55,960 bases of DNA, from the NCBI GenBank assembly GCA_900470965.1, contig UCCS01000041.1:1-55960 (forward strand), written 5' to 3'. Below, piece by piece: positions 35,356-44,103 of the stretch. The notes under the pieces were generated by a model, which saw only the letters and a list, made by a program, of their open reading frames with translations, was not told the DNA's origin and searched no databases. Position numbers and translations under genes: made by a program. Each line of letters opens with the position of its first letter. Position 1 is the first letter of the stretch. This DNA is from Hyphomicrobiales bacterium. GTDB taxonomy: Bacteria > Pseudomonadota > Alphaproteobacteria > Rhizobiales > Rhizobiaceae.

Positions 35356-35595
35356 TCAGTCTTGGGTCAAATCACCAACTTCACCGAAGGCAGCCAGCAG
35401 TCTTGGCGAGCTCATATCACCCGTTTCGCTGTCGACCATCACGGAGTAGGCTCCAACACCGAGGGATCTGGCCGACATGGCAGAAGCGATCCTTTCCGCA
35501 GATGTCCCATTCGAAGCCTGTCGCATCTCTCCTGGGATCAAGCCAGCTCGATTGCGCTTGAAAGGAACCACAATGAATTTCTCGGCCAACGACAT
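35356..35595 (-). CDS. Small conserved-type alphaproteobacterial protein
   Basis: A 79-residue protein (MSLAEKFIVVPFKRNRAGLI...). The pattern PFKRNR.GLIPGEMRQA, AERIASAMSAR and GVGAYSVMVDSETGDMSSPR followed by LLAAFGEV fits a family of about 80-residue alphaproteobacterial proteins with an Ala-rich helix and a terminal FG(E/D)VPD-like end. AAGGGA lies 7 bases before the ATG at 35595; an ATG at 35616 abuts the stop of the upstream gene, so the two genes form an operon. Confidence 0.65.
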   Translation of the reverse strand: MSLAEKFIVVPFKRNRAGLIPGEMRQASNGTSAERIASAMSARSLGVGAYSVMVDSETGDMSSPRLLAAFGEVGDLTQD

Positions 35596-35616
35596 CGCTA
35601 ATCCCTTATTGTCCAT

Positions 35617-35766
35617 CTAGTTGATTGAGTTGAGCGCTTCGATTTGATCGTCCAGTTCACGCACGCGTTCCAAATATCGTGGTCGAAGCGGATGATCCTC
35701 TGTCAGGCTTTCGAGTTTTGACAGCGCAAGCTGACGCTGGTCTCTGAGGAGCTTCAACCGACTCAT
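35617..35766 (-). CDS. Mini coiled-coil protein
   Basis: A 49-residue charged helical protein (MSRLKLLRDQRQLALSKLES...) with heptad-like Leu spacing through YLERVRELDDQIEALNSIN. GAGG lies 7 bases before the ATG at 35766. Its stop codon directly abuts the frame of the 35356 gene. Unknown function. Confidence 0.5.
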   Translation of the reverse strand: MSRLKLLRDQRQLALSKLESLTEDHPLRPRYLERVRELDDQIEALNSIN

Positions 35767-36246
35767 TGGGGCCTCGACTTTGTTGCTGCCGAGCCATAGC
35801 CGAAAATCGGCCGGAACGCCAATGGTGTTCTTTGTATGTTCCGACCTGCTGGCTCGCGTGGGTTCTTTCGAAGCATGGTCCTGCTCGGTGAGGCAGGAAC
35901 CGTCAAGCAACGCGGCTTGCGCGGGCGCGTCCATCTATGAGATTTCCCGGCACGTCCGACGCCTTCATCGTCACGCCATAAATCCCTCGCAATCCAAGCC
36001 GCTAGAGGCCGGGGCCTTTGTCCTGGACCATAAGGTTAAAGGCCCGGAATCACGTCGTGCTGCGGTGCCGAAATTCGAGAAGATACCGCCAGCCTGAAGC
36101 GTGGGACATAACGGTCGATTTTACAATCAGGTTTCGAGAACGCGCCTCTGTCGATCAATTTCGCGGTTCTATCCCGCCCGAGACGGTCCGATCACATGAC
36201 GACCCCTTGCCGCCGTCGGTTTCTGAGCTCCGGGGTCGCAGATTCA
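35767..36246. other. Intergenic stretch without a convincing gene
   Basis: 480 bases; a GGAAC with wrong spacing (N20) occurs on the minus strand at 35815-35842. Confidence 0.45.
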
Positions 36247-36585
36247 CTACTGGGCGGTGAAGAACGTCAGCAGGACCTTACCCTTATCGCCGAGCAAGCA
36301 CACGAACCTGTCCGGCTTTCCCGTCTTTTCCTTCCGGGCAATGTAGGCCTCTCCAAGAATGACGGTTTTCACGGCCACATCCTCGACTTTGGTATCAGAC
36401 TTGCTGATGGCGAGGCTCTCCATATCCATGACAAGATCAGTGATCTCCGGCGAGCGCTCCCGAAGAGCGAGAAGGCCTGTGTTCTTGCAGGCATTGACTG
36501 CGGGATCCTCAACTGCCTGGGCAGACGCGTTTTCCGCAAGAAGGACGACAAGGACGGCGGTAACGGCGAGTGTTGAATATTTCAT
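36247..36585 (-). CDS. Periplasmic hypothetical protein
   Basis: A 112-residue exported protein. Signal peptide residues 1-22 (TLAVTAVLVVLLAENASAQ). The mature part has two cysteines (VNACKN and FVCLLG) that may form a disulfide, and GKVLLTFFTAQ at the end. It resembles small rhizobial periplasmic proteins whose role is not known to me. It lies downstream of csbD, beyond the csbD terminator, on the same strand. Confidence 0.7.
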   Translation of the reverse strand: MKYSTLAVTAVLVVLLAENASAQAVEDPAVNACKNTGLLALRERSPEITDLVMDMESLAISKSDTKVEDVAVKTVILGEAYIARKEKTGKPDRFVCLLGDKGKVLLTFFTAQ

Positions 36586-36599
36586 AAATGCATCTTTCT

Positions 36600-36628
36600 G
36601 AAAAAAGCCCGCGACCGGCGCGGGCTTG
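36600..36628 (-). terminator. Rho-independent terminator of csbD
   Basis: Minus-strand stem AAGCCCGCG/CGCGGGCTT followed by TTTTT, 30 bases after the csbD stop. Confidence 0.85.
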
Positions 36629-36656
36629 GTGCGGGAATGTGTGTGCTCGAATGTGG

Positions 36657-36848
36657 CTATGCCCTGTCGACGACCTTTTTCACGGCATCCTTGGCGTCGC
36701 CCTTGGCGACCTGGGCCTTGCCCTTGGCTTCTTGCAGGGAACCCTTTGCCTGTTCCTCGTGATTATCAACGGCTTTACCGACGGCCTGCCGCGCCTTGCC
36801 GGCGACCTCGTTCGTCGTTCCCTTAATCTTGTCTGCTGTGCTTCCCAT
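36657..36848 (-). CDS. CsbD-family stress protein
   Basis: A 63-residue hydrophilic protein of the CsbD family (MGSTADKIKGTTNEVAGKAR, then QAVGK and AKGSLQEAKGKAQVAKGDAK). CsbD proteins are small, LEA-like and among the strongest general-stress products in many bacteria; their mechanism is unclear. AAGGAG lies 8 bases before the ATG. An EcfG-like promoter lies 29 bases upstream and a terminator follows. Confidence 0.92.
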   Translation of the reverse strand: MGSTADKIKGTTNEVAGKARQAVGKAVDNHEEQAKGSLQEAKGKAQVAKGDAKDAVKKVVDRA

Positions 36849-36876
36849 AACAGTCTCCTTCGTTTGACAGGAGCGA

Positions 36877-36901
36877 AAGCCCCGAAACCGTTATTCGTTC
36901 C
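36877..36901 (-). promoter_or_regulatory. EcfG-like promoter of csbD (CTT variant)
   Basis: GGAAC (36897-36901), 17 bases, CTT (36877-36879) on the minus strand. Confidence 0.6.
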
Positions 36902-37054
36902 ACGCGTGAAAGCCCCAGGCGGTATCCTTCGCACGTCCAGAAGTTTTTGCCGCCGCATCCGATAGCGCCATCAGATAGACTGCCCGCTTCCAGTCGCTTG
37001 ATGATGCGTGCAGCCGTTCAATGAAATGCTTGATATGGGAACGGAGCCTGCTAT

Positions 37055-37069
37055 GTTCCCCTTCTGTTT
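37055..37069 (+). promoter_or_regulatory. Near-match alphaproteobacterial LexA box
   Basis: GTTC-N7-GTTT, one base from the alphaproteobacterial LexA site GTTC-N7-GTTC, 56 bases before the dinB start. Confidence 0.4.
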
Positions 37070-37124
37070 CGGCACGGAACTCTCGATGAGCGCCGCCGAT
37101 CCCATTGCGATCGCCGACGGCGCC

Positions 37125-38213
37125 ATGAACGATATGAGCTCGACCCCAGTCCGAAAAATCATCCATGTTGACATGGATGCCTTTTATGCCTCGGTTGAGC
37201 AGCGCGATAATCCGGAACTGCGTGGCAAGCCGGTTGCTGTTGGCTATGCGGCGGTTCGCGGCGTTGTGGCGGCGGCAAGTTACGAGGCCCGAATTTACGG
37301 CGTTCACTCGGCCATGCCGTCGGTGACGGCGAGGCGCAAGTGTCCGGAGCTGATTTTCGTGCCGCCTCGCTTCGACGTTTATAAGTCCGTATCGCAGCAG
37401 ATCCGTGAGATCTTTGCCGAATATACGTCTCTCATCGAGCCGCTCTCACTCGACGAAGCCTACCTCGATGTCACCGACAATCTCAAAGGCATGGAAATTG
37501 CGACCGAGATCGCGTCGGAGATCCGCTCAAAGATCAAGCAGCTCACCGGCCTCAATGCTTCTGCCGGGATTTCCTACAACAAGTTCCTCGCCAAGATGGC
37601 AAGCGACCTCAACAAGCCGAACGGCCAGGCCGTCATCACGCCGAAGAACGGTCCGGCCTTCGTCGAGCAACTCCCCGTCAAAAAATTCCACGGTGTCGGG
37701 CCGGCAACCGCTGAAAAGATGCATCGACTGGGAATCGAGACCGGCGCCGACCTCAAGCAGCAATCGCTCGAGCTTCTCACGGGGCATTTCGGGAAATCGG
37801 GACCGTATTTCTATGGGATCGCCCGTGGCATCGACAATCGCCAGGTAAAGCCTGACCGGGTGCGAAAATCCATCGGCGCGGAAGACACGTTTTCGCAGGA
37901 CATCCATTCCTACGAACCTGCGCGCGAGGGGCTTCAGTCCCTGATCGAAAAGGTCTGGGGCTACTGCGAAGCCAATGAAATCGGGGCGAAGACCGTGACA
38001 CTCAAGGTCAAATATGCCGACTTCACCCAGATCACGCGCAGCAAGACGGTTCCGGCAGCGCTGCCGGGGATTGCCGATCTTGAGGAGGTAGTCAGCCTGC
38101 TTCTCGCGCCAATCTTCCCGCCGAAAAAAGGGATCCGTCTGCTCGGCGTGTCGCTGTCTTCACTGGAACGGCGAGCAGCTCTCACGCAACCGCAGCTGCG
38201 GCTGGCGCTTTAG
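37125..38213 (+). CDS. dinB: DNA polymerase IV (DinB)
   Basis: A 362-residue Y-family translesion polymerase. Catalytic acidic motifs are intact: HVDMDAFYASVEQ and PLSLDEAYLDVTD. The thumb shows FHGVGPATAEKMHRLGI (helix-hairpin-helix) and the little-finger domain follows from about residue 235. It copies damaged DNA at the cost of accuracy. The start at 37125 (MNDMSSTPVRK) is chosen by family comparison; the frame is open to 37008. A near-match LexA box upstream suggests SOS control. It may be one of several DinB copies in the genome, as is usual in rhizobia. Confidence 0.95.
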   Translation: MNDMSSTPVRKIIHVDMDAFYASVEQRDNPELRGKPVAVGYAAVRGVVAAASYEARIYGVHSAMPSVTARRKCPELIFVPPRFDVYKSVSQQIREIFAEYTSLIEPLSLDEAYLDVTDNLKGMEIATEIASEIRSKIKQLTGLNASAGISYNKFLAKMASDLNKPNGQAVITPKNGPAFVEQLPVKKFHGVGPATAEKMHRLGIETGADLKQQSLELLTGHFGKSGPYFYGIARGIDNRQVKPDRVRKSIGAEDTFSQDIHSYEPAREGLQSLIEKVWGYCEANEIGAKTVTLKVKYADFTQITRSKTVPAALPGIADLEEVVSLLLAPIFPPKKGIRLLGVSLSSLERRAALTQPQLRLAL

Positions 38214-38484
38214 GCGGCGAGCCAGCTTCAAATCGCAGTCGCGGCGCGCAAAACAGCATCGCCTCGCGAATACGTTGAAGATGGCGCAACCGGGTGCTTC
38301 TACTGCGGCCAGGTACCGAGTCAATCGACGCGATAAGATCTTGCACGACAGGGGGCCTCATCGCTGAAACTTCATCTTGCTCTCTTGGATCTGCAGCGGA
38401 TAGTGCCGACGAAAGGCTGGCAAAATCCGCGCGGGAGGCATCCCAAGCGGCCGAGCAGCACGAGTGAAGCTCAAAGAACTTCAT
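38182..38484 (-). CDS. Doubtful hypothetical protein overlapping dinB
   Basis: A 100-residue frame (MKFFELHSCCSAAWDASRAD...) overlapping the dinB end by 32 bases on the other strand. DLIASIDSVPGRSRSTRLRH looks protein-like, but there is no good ribosome site. Confidence 0.3.
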   Translation of the reverse strand: MKFFELHSCCSAAWDASRADFASLSSALSAADPREQDEVSAMRPPVVQDLIASIDSVPGRSRSTRLRHLQRIREAMLFCAPRLRFEAGSPPKAPAAAAVA

Positions 38485-38610
38485 GATTGGTGGTAGACGC
38501 ATTTCGGGCGCTCGACATCAAATCATCTATTTTAGAAATAGCTCACATAATGACTTTCGTTCGATCTTCTCCCATGATACGATCGTGACTGCTTAATGAC
38601 ATCTCCAGCC

Positions 38611-38645
38611 TAATGAGACCCGCTTGTTTCCCCAAGCGGGTCTCT
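38611..38645 (+). terminator. Strong orphan hairpin, terminator-like
   Basis: Perfect 11-bp stem GAGACCCGCTT/AAGCGGGTCTC with an 8-base loop, followed by TTCCTG. It is 400 bases after dinB with no gene in between, so it may end a small RNA or the dinB transcript. Confidence 0.6.
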
Positions 38646-39787
38646 TCCTGTGTCGTCGCAGCACAGCGGACGCGAAACAAACTCCAGCTTTCAATGTTAC
38701 GTACGACAAGGCAGACCCCGTCGGTCCCCAGCAGGCATCGAGCGGTCCGCCTTTTGCATCCTCAACTACCCGTTTTGGCGGATTTCTTTTTGGAGACGAT
38801 TTCATCAACATGATCCAGAACACAAGCCAGCGGCGGCGCAATGGCGGTTGGCCCATGTCACGCGTTTTTCACGCGACAGTTTTTCCGCGGCATGCTTATT
38901 TTGCCTCGCCTTATGCATGTCGGGGACCGAGCGGGTGGGGCTCGCCTTTGTATCGAGTAACAGGCGGGCCCCAGCGCTCGAGCTGCCGTGGCCCGTCGAG
39001 GCGTTCGTCTGCCGCGAACGGCGAGCTTCTCAACATCAGCGAGAAAGACAGGCCTAAGCGGCTGTCGCGATCAAGATCTTCCCCTTTTGCTTGATGGCGG
39101 GGAGTGCACTGGCGGCGCGTTGACAACCTAATATTCCGGATGCAGACCGATGGCTTCGCCCCTTGCGCCTCGCAATCCATGACACAGGTAGCAACGGGGA
39201 AGTTCCCAAGCCCAAGGCTTAGGTGGGCCGGTAGGAAAAAGTTATTGAGCCAGCTGTCACTCCGTCTTCGCCTATTATCACTGTCTATCATCATGCGCTT
39301 GGTGCTGCGATTGATCCCGGGTGACAACCAGCGTGCGTTGGTTGCGCATTCCGAATTGCTCTTCGCATTGCGGCTTGATGAGGATCACAGGTGACGATTG
39401 CGACAGCTCCCTACCTAGAGCAGAGGTTTAAGCAGGTCGCCGCACAGTCCAGAGACCCTAAATCGCCTTGCATGCCGCAGCCCAAGAGCCGGTCAATGAT
39501 TGCAATTGCCTTCGTGCTGCCCGTGGGTTTCGCAAACTGTCGGAACTCGTGTCTCCGCAGCTCCATATAATCTCGCGCCTGATCCACCGCGCCCCACGCT
39601 CAGCTCCGACGGGGTGGCGAAGGGTCCGATCGACGCGATGGATCTGGCCTCTGCCACTGCCTTGGAAATTCCCCGGTTTGATCTAATTAGGACTTCCGAG
39701 CGTGCGGCACTTTCCTTGCCCGCAGCACCAGCCACCAAGAATGCGCGGGTTCAGTTCCGCACCGCCTTGCGAGAAACAGGGACATTG
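38646..39787. other. 1.1-kb stretch without a convincing gene
   Basis: Many short overlapping frames but no ribosome sites and no recognisable product. The frame of the RAMA-like gene is open back to 39500, so its N-terminus could lie here. Confidence 0.45.
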
Positions 39788-40135
39788 ATGACAGCTGCGA
39801 TGACAAAAATACAGATCGGTGAGGCAATTCAAGCAAACGGATTGGCCTGGACCGGCGAAGGTGTCACCATCCCCCACGGATCAGACGCGAAAATGTCCTA
39901 CATGAGGGGGCAACAAAATTTCTTTGGCTGGTTCTTGAACGGAAAGCTTGTGGTAGACGGCAGGCAGTTCGACACTCTGTCGCAGGCAGGAAGTGCTCTG
40001 GCCCGGAATCGAAGAGGCAGAGCTCCAAATCTTAACGGATGGGCCTACTGGCATGTCCGCTTCCCTGGATCGGAAGACTGGATCCCGATGGCCGCGCTTA
40101 AAACGGCAGCCGAACAACAGCACGGCGATGAGTAG
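39788..40135 (+). CDS. RAMA-like domain protein
   Basis: A protein of 115 residues, possibly longer, since the frame is open to 39500. TKIQIGEAIQANGLAWTGEG, a long strand region (NFFGWFLNGKLVVDGRQFDT), LSQAGSALA and NGWAYWHVRFPGSEDW match the RAMA-type domain, in which a short beta unit, an Ala-rich helix and a NGW..W motif occur. RAMA domains are found with restriction or DNA-modification systems and are thought to read DNA or protein marks; no such system is nearby. The start is uncertain. Confidence 0.55.
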   Translation: MTAAMTKIQIGEAIQANGLAWTGEGVTIPHGSDAKMSYMRGQQNFFGWFLNGKLVVDGRQFDTLSQAGSALARNRRGRAPNLNGWAYWHVRFPGSEDWIPMAALKTAAEQQHGDE

Positions 40136-40762
40136 GCTGCGTTTTCACCGGTGCAGCTTGCACGGCTCTTCCCCCTTCACTTTAAACTCACGCCAGTAAC
40201 GAGGGACGACTGCGTCGCGAGCAAGCTTTTTGAGCTTCGCGACAATGGCCAAATCGCATTTTTTTGGCACATACGGTGATCTTCGGGCGGGATCTGTCAA
40301 TGGGCAGTCAATTCTGCTGGTTCCGCCGGAAGGCAGCATTGAAAAGCAGGCAGACGCTTTCAATTCCCGGATGACATGGCATTATCTGCCGATGGTCGCA
40401 TTTTAGCCAGCGCGGAACCCCTGGGCAGCATTCGACTGCTTTCGATGTGGTCGCTGATTGGCGCCTTCTCCACCAGAGCATCTGGGTAGTGCTTCCGATC
40501 CACCAGGTTTCGACCGCCAAGGAGCCATCTGGTATGCTGATATCTTGTCACCGGGTACGAGAAGGCGGCGAAATGCTTGACGAGCTCAAGGTAGATCGGC
40601 GTATTCGCATGATTTTCAGCGGAGCGGATGGCGCCGCCCAATTCGTCGCCACCGCACAATGGTTTGGCGTGGACAAGATGAACGAGATCGCCGCATCGGA
40701 CAAATGGTCCCTTTCAAGTGAGCTGCGCGGCGCGCCCCGAGCGCCTTGCAAGGAGAAGCAAC
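40136..40762. other. Intergenic stretch without a convincing gene
   Basis: A frame at 40575-40762 (MLDELKVDRRIRMIFSGADG...) looks weakly protein-like and runs on past the hydrolase start, but it has no clear end of its own. I do not call it. Confidence 0.4.
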
Positions 40763-41671
40763 GTGTCGAAGAAGAGCCGCGCACAAAGAGTTTCCTTATC
40801 GGGTGGATCGATATTCACCACCATCGCCGGGAGCGGCCCGCCGGTTCTATTGCTGCACGGTTTCCCCGAGACCCATCGAATGTGGCGCGACGTCGCTCCG
40901 CTGCTTGCCTGCGAGTTCACTGTCGTGTGTGCCGACCTGCGCGGATACGGCGCCAGCGCTTGTCCCCCGTCCGCCCCAGATCACCTGCCCTATTCCAAGC
41001 GAGCGATGGCGGCCGAGATGGTCGAAGTTATGGAAAAGTTCGGCTTTAGTGAGTTCATGATCGCCGGTCATGATCGCGGCGCCCGTGTCGCTTACCGCAT
41101 GGCCCTCGATTATTCTGCGGCGATAAGAAAGCTTGCCATGCTCGATATCGTGCCTACCTCGGCCGTCTGGGATCGGGCTGACGACCGATTTGCCTTGGCG
41201 TTCTGGCCGTGGGTTTTGCTTGCGCAAGCCGAGCCTTTGCCGGAAAGACTGATCACTAGTGCACCGGAGGCCGTCATCGATGACGCGCTCGCCGGCTGGG
41301 GATCTTCCACTGCCGCATTCCCAGCAGAGATCAGACAGGCCTATTGTGAGGCGCTCTGCAACGCAGACCATGTTCACGCGATTTGCGAGGAATATCGGGC
41401 TGCAGCAAGCATCGATCGCGAGCATGACATGCAAGACCATATCGCCGGACACAGGATTCGCTGTCCCCTCATCGCCCTTTGGAGTGGAACTGGCGCATTG
41501 GCTACTTGGTATGCTGACGAAGGCGGACCCTTGGCATTATGGCGACAAATGGCAGACAACGTCGTCGGTTATGCTTTGCCGGGCGGCCACTTCTTTCCTG
41601 AAGAGTATCCCACACAAACGGCGGAGGCGTTGGCCCGATTTTTCCACGGCGCAGCGTCTTCATCGGGTTGA
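40763..41671 (+). CDS. Alpha/beta hydrolase, fluoroacetate-dehalogenase-like
   Basis: A 302-residue hydrolase starting at GTG 40763, with AAGGAG 8 bases upstream. HGFPETHRMW is the oxyanion region and GHDRGARVAYRM carries the nucleophile Asp with both substrate-binding Arg residues of the haloacetate dehalogenase family. GGHFFPEEYP supplies the His. The halide pocket motif is FWPWVLLAQ, where classical fluoroacetate dehalogenases have a His-Trp pair, so the substrate may differ. It is related to the hydrolase at 2057 but not a recent copy. Confidence 0.85.
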   Translation: MSKKSRAQRVSLSGGSIFTTIAGSGPPVLLLHGFPETHRMWRDVAPLLACEFTVVCADLRGYGASACPPSAPDHLPYSKRAMAAEMVEVMEKFGFSEFMIAGHDRGARVAYRMALDYSAAIRKLAMLDIVPTSAVWDRADDRFALAFWPWVLLAQAEPLPERLITSAPEAVIDDALAGWGSSTAAFPAEIRQAYCEALCNADHVHAICEEYRAAASIDREHDMQDHIAGHRIRCPLIALWSGTGALATWYADEGGPLALWRQMADNVVGYALPGGHFFPEEYPTQTAEALARFFHGAASSSG

Positions 41672-42042
41672 TCCTCGCGAGCGTGAAGCGGCTGATCAGA
41701 CGCTCTTGCGGCAGATCATTGGCTCGTCTCTCACAGACTTTCGGGATGATCACTCCCACGTTGTCGTCCATCTCGAAGGCTCCAGGATCGAGGTCGCTTT
41801 TGAGATTGGAACGGCGTGGGGAGGAGCAAGACTTCGGCCGGTTGAAGGTTGCGTTTTTTGGCCACCGGAGCGGAGACCAAAAAAAACATTCAGCCCTTGT
41901 CGAGTACGGGTCTCCTCGCACGTCTAGTTCAAGAGGGCGCGGAGAACCGTCAAACGCGCCTGCCAGCTTCCGACAATAAGCACGGGATGACCGAGTGGCT
42001 GGGGACTGCGAGACGGTCGGAATGAATCCAGGGAGAAATCAC
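41672..42042. other. Intergenic stretch without a convincing gene
   Basis: 370 bases; open frames on both strands lack ribosome sites and recognisable products. Confidence 0.45.
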
Positions 42043-42753
42043 ATGGACATGGGCGACTTGAAACCCGCGAAAGAACTGGCCGCGAAACGGGTGAGCCGAT
42101 TCACAAACGAAACTCCGGATTACGCCGAAGCAAGGATGGCCTTGTTGGCGGAGGAGATCGAAGTCCGGCGACATCTTACCAGGCTCGCGGAGCAACGCCG
42201 GCGCCTGCCTCCCGGCCCAGTCGTCCAGAAAAATTATCGCTTCAAGGACGAAAACGGCAACGATATCGGCCTTGCAGACCTGTTCGGTCGCCACGATACG
42301 CTTGTGACGTACTTCTGGATGTTCGGCCCGCAGCGCGAACGGCCCTGCCCCATGTGCACGAACTTCCTTGGCGGAGCGAACGGCAACGGTGCCGACGTCA
42401 AGCAACGGGTTGCGTTCAAGATCATTGGTCGCAGCCCGGTTGAGCGGCAACGTGCGTTCGCTCTCGAACGCGGATGGCGCGACCTTGATTTCGTTCAGAT
42501 CGTCGGCGACGACTACGCCCTTGACCTGGGCTTGCTCAACGACGACGGATCTGAAAATCCGGCGTTCACGGTCTACCAGAAGGATGGGAAAGACGTCCGC
42601 GTCTTTTACAATGGCGAGATGCCTGCCGAAGCGGCTGACCCCGGCCAGGATCCAAGAGGGGCGGTCGACATCGCGCCGCTCTGGAACATTCTGGACATGA
42701 CGCCTGCAGGCCGCGGTACGGACTGGTACCCGAAGCTTAATTACGGGGCTTGA
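42043..42753 (+). CDS. DUF899 thioredoxin-like protein
   Basis: A 236-residue protein of the DUF899 family: EEIEVRRHLTRLAEQRRRLP (family hallmark), YRFKDENGNDIGLADLFG, TYFWMFGPQRERPCPMCTNF, and DWYPKLNYGA at the end. The CPMC pair in a thioredoxin-like fold suggests redox chemistry, but the reaction is unknown. GGGAGA lies 9 bases before the ATG at 42043. It lies 25 bases from the convergent SnoaL-like gene. Confidence 0.88.
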   Translation: MDMGDLKPAKELAAKRVSRFTNETPDYAEARMALLAEEIEVRRHLTRLAEQRRRLPPGPVVQKNYRFKDENGNDIGLADLFGRHDTLVTYFWMFGPQRERPCPMCTNFLGGANGNGADVKQRVAFKIIGRSPVERQRAFALERGWRDLDFVQIVGDDYALDLGLLNDDGSENPAFTVYQKDGKDVRVFYNGEMPAEAADPGQDPRGAVDIAPLWNILDMTPAGRGTDWYPKLNYGA

Positions 42754-42777
42754 TCCGGCCAGTCTTCAGAAGCGCGG

Positions 42778-43191
42778 CTATGTGTGGGATTTCGGCATGT
42801 CGGCGTGCCGATGGACGAGCTTCCATTCGCCGTCTTCGCGTCGGAAGACCTCCGTCACGCGCAGCGACATTGGCACCAACTCGTCCTTGCCCTGTAAGTG
42901 AACCTCGGCGTGCTGCGTGCCGGTCCAGAACGCGAGGTCTCCGCTTTCCGAAGACTGAAGAACCTCGAAGTGTCCGATGCTTCCATCCTTGAAGGAGGCG
43001 GCGCCCTTCTCGTTCGCCGCGTTCACCTGGGCGGCGCCGGAGATACGGTCCCCGGACGGTGGAAAGAAGGTTGCCGGGTCATACGACGTCGAGATGGCGA
43101 TCAGCGTTTCCGGGCTGCCGTTGATGTAGTCGAGGGAGACACTCTCGCGACGTTTGAGGAATTCGTCGAAGCTTTCGTCCAGAGCAGGCAT
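42778..43191 (-). CDS. SnoaL-like/DUF4440 (NTF2-fold) protein
   Basis: A 137-residue cone-shaped NTF2-fold protein: FDEFLKRRESVSLDYINGSP, YDPATFFPPSGDR, LAFWTGTQHAEVHLQGKDEL, then VTEVFRREDGEWKLVHRHAD. The last motif is the signature of this superfamily. Such proteins bind small hydrophobic ligands or act as isomerases or lyases; the ligand is unknown. GGAGG lies 6 bases before the ATG at 43191. Confidence 0.82.
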   Translation of the reverse strand: MPALDESFDEFLKRRESVSLDYINGSPETLIAISTSYDPATFFPPSGDRISGAAQVNAANEKGAASFKDGSIGHFEVLQSSESGDLAFWTGTQHAEVHLQGKDELVPMSLRVTEVFRREDGEWKLVHRHADMPKSHT

Positions 43192-43254
43192 GTCGTCCTC
43201 CGAGGGTTGCCTGGGATGGAAACGCTCGGCTCCCGAACTTGTTCGCGGCATGGC

Positions 43255-43530
43255 CTAATGAACCAGCGAAGCTCTTCGGTTCTCGCGCTGGTAGATCATC
43301 GTGATCCCCTGCTCCAAAAGCAGTTCCGCCGCATGCAGATCTCTCGCCGACATGTCGTCGGCCATTCCGCGAATGGTGCGGGCCACGCACACGAGATTGG
43401 CGACGTCACGCGGGTCGCCATCGTCTTCAACGTCGGAAGCGCTCGCCTCCAACGCGTCGGCGACGGTATCGAGCAGGTTCGACCGCTCGACGACGTTCAT
43501 TTCGGTCAGGGTCTTCGAAATGCCATGCAT
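43255..43530 (-). CDS. Small hypothetical protein, paralog of 27285-27566
   Basis: A 91-residue helical protein (MHGISKTLTEMNVVERSNLL...) collinear with the protein at 27285-27566 over its whole length. GGAGAAG precedes the ATG at 43530. The longer frame to 43707 overlaps the next gene and is not used. Two diverged copies in one window suggest that the pair matters for the element or its stress role; the function is unknown. Confidence 0.7.
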   Translation of the reverse strand: MHGISKTLTEMNVVERSNLLDTVADALEASASDVEDDGDPRDVANLVCVARTIRGMADDMSARDLHAAELLLEQGITMIYQRENRRASLVH

Positions 43531-43687
43531 GATGCTTCTCCTGCGCGGTCGTAAGATCGCGGCGGCTCGTGTTCTGTTTGATCCAGGCAACGAGGGTGAA
43601 GTGGCGACTGTAGCGTATATTAGCAAGTCATGGCTGACGCGCGCGGCACGCATGGCGGATAATCCATCGCCAAGCGACGTAGGGCCA

Positions 43688-43915
43688 CTACTCCGGAGCA
43701 GTTTCACCGCTTCTTTGAAGTTTCGAGAGCCCGATCTCGAGAAGCTGGTCCATCTCCCGACGCAAGTCTCCCTCGGTGGATCGATACCGCTCGATCGTCG
43801 GTGCGGATATGGCGAGAAGGTGCCTCAAGGCGTCGATGCGTTCATCGTCGACGGCGGCGACGCCAGCAACCCAGGCGGCCTCGAAGAGTTCGGGCGTGAG
43901 AGTGTCAGCGGCCAT
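43688..43915 (-). CDS. Small acidic hypothetical protein
   Basis: A 75-residue helical protein (MAADTLTPELFEAAWVAGVA...) with EGDLRREMDQLLEIGLSKLQ. GAGG lies 6 bases before the ATG at 43915. A weak GGAAC-N19-TT occurs upstream on the minus strand (44011-44036). It shares strand and neighbourhood with the 43255 gene, so they may be co-expressed. Confidence 0.6.
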   Translation of the reverse strand: MAADTLTPELFEAAWVAGVAAVDDERIDALRHLLAISAPTIERYRSTEGDLRREMDQLLEIGLSKLQRSGETAPE

Positions 43916-44103
43916 TTGATACCTCGTCCGCAAGGGGTCGTCGGTTGTCGGCGGAGTTCATGTTTCGCCATGAGATCCTCCGCCGTGCCCAGAGACTTTT
44001 AAACGCGCGAAATTTCAGATTGTTGCGCGCCGTTCCACTGGCGTCTGACCTTCCGTGAGTTTCTCGATGGACGAAAGCTTCACCGAACTCGTGGCCGAGC
44101 GAT

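Noticed and set aside
35815..35842. GGAAC-N20-GTT on the minus strand before the mini coiled-coil gene
   Set aside because: Spacing too long for an EcfG-type promoter.
40447..41049. 200-codon open frame on the plus strand
   Set aside because: Its second half is a shadow of the dehalogenase-like gene; the first half has no recognisable product.
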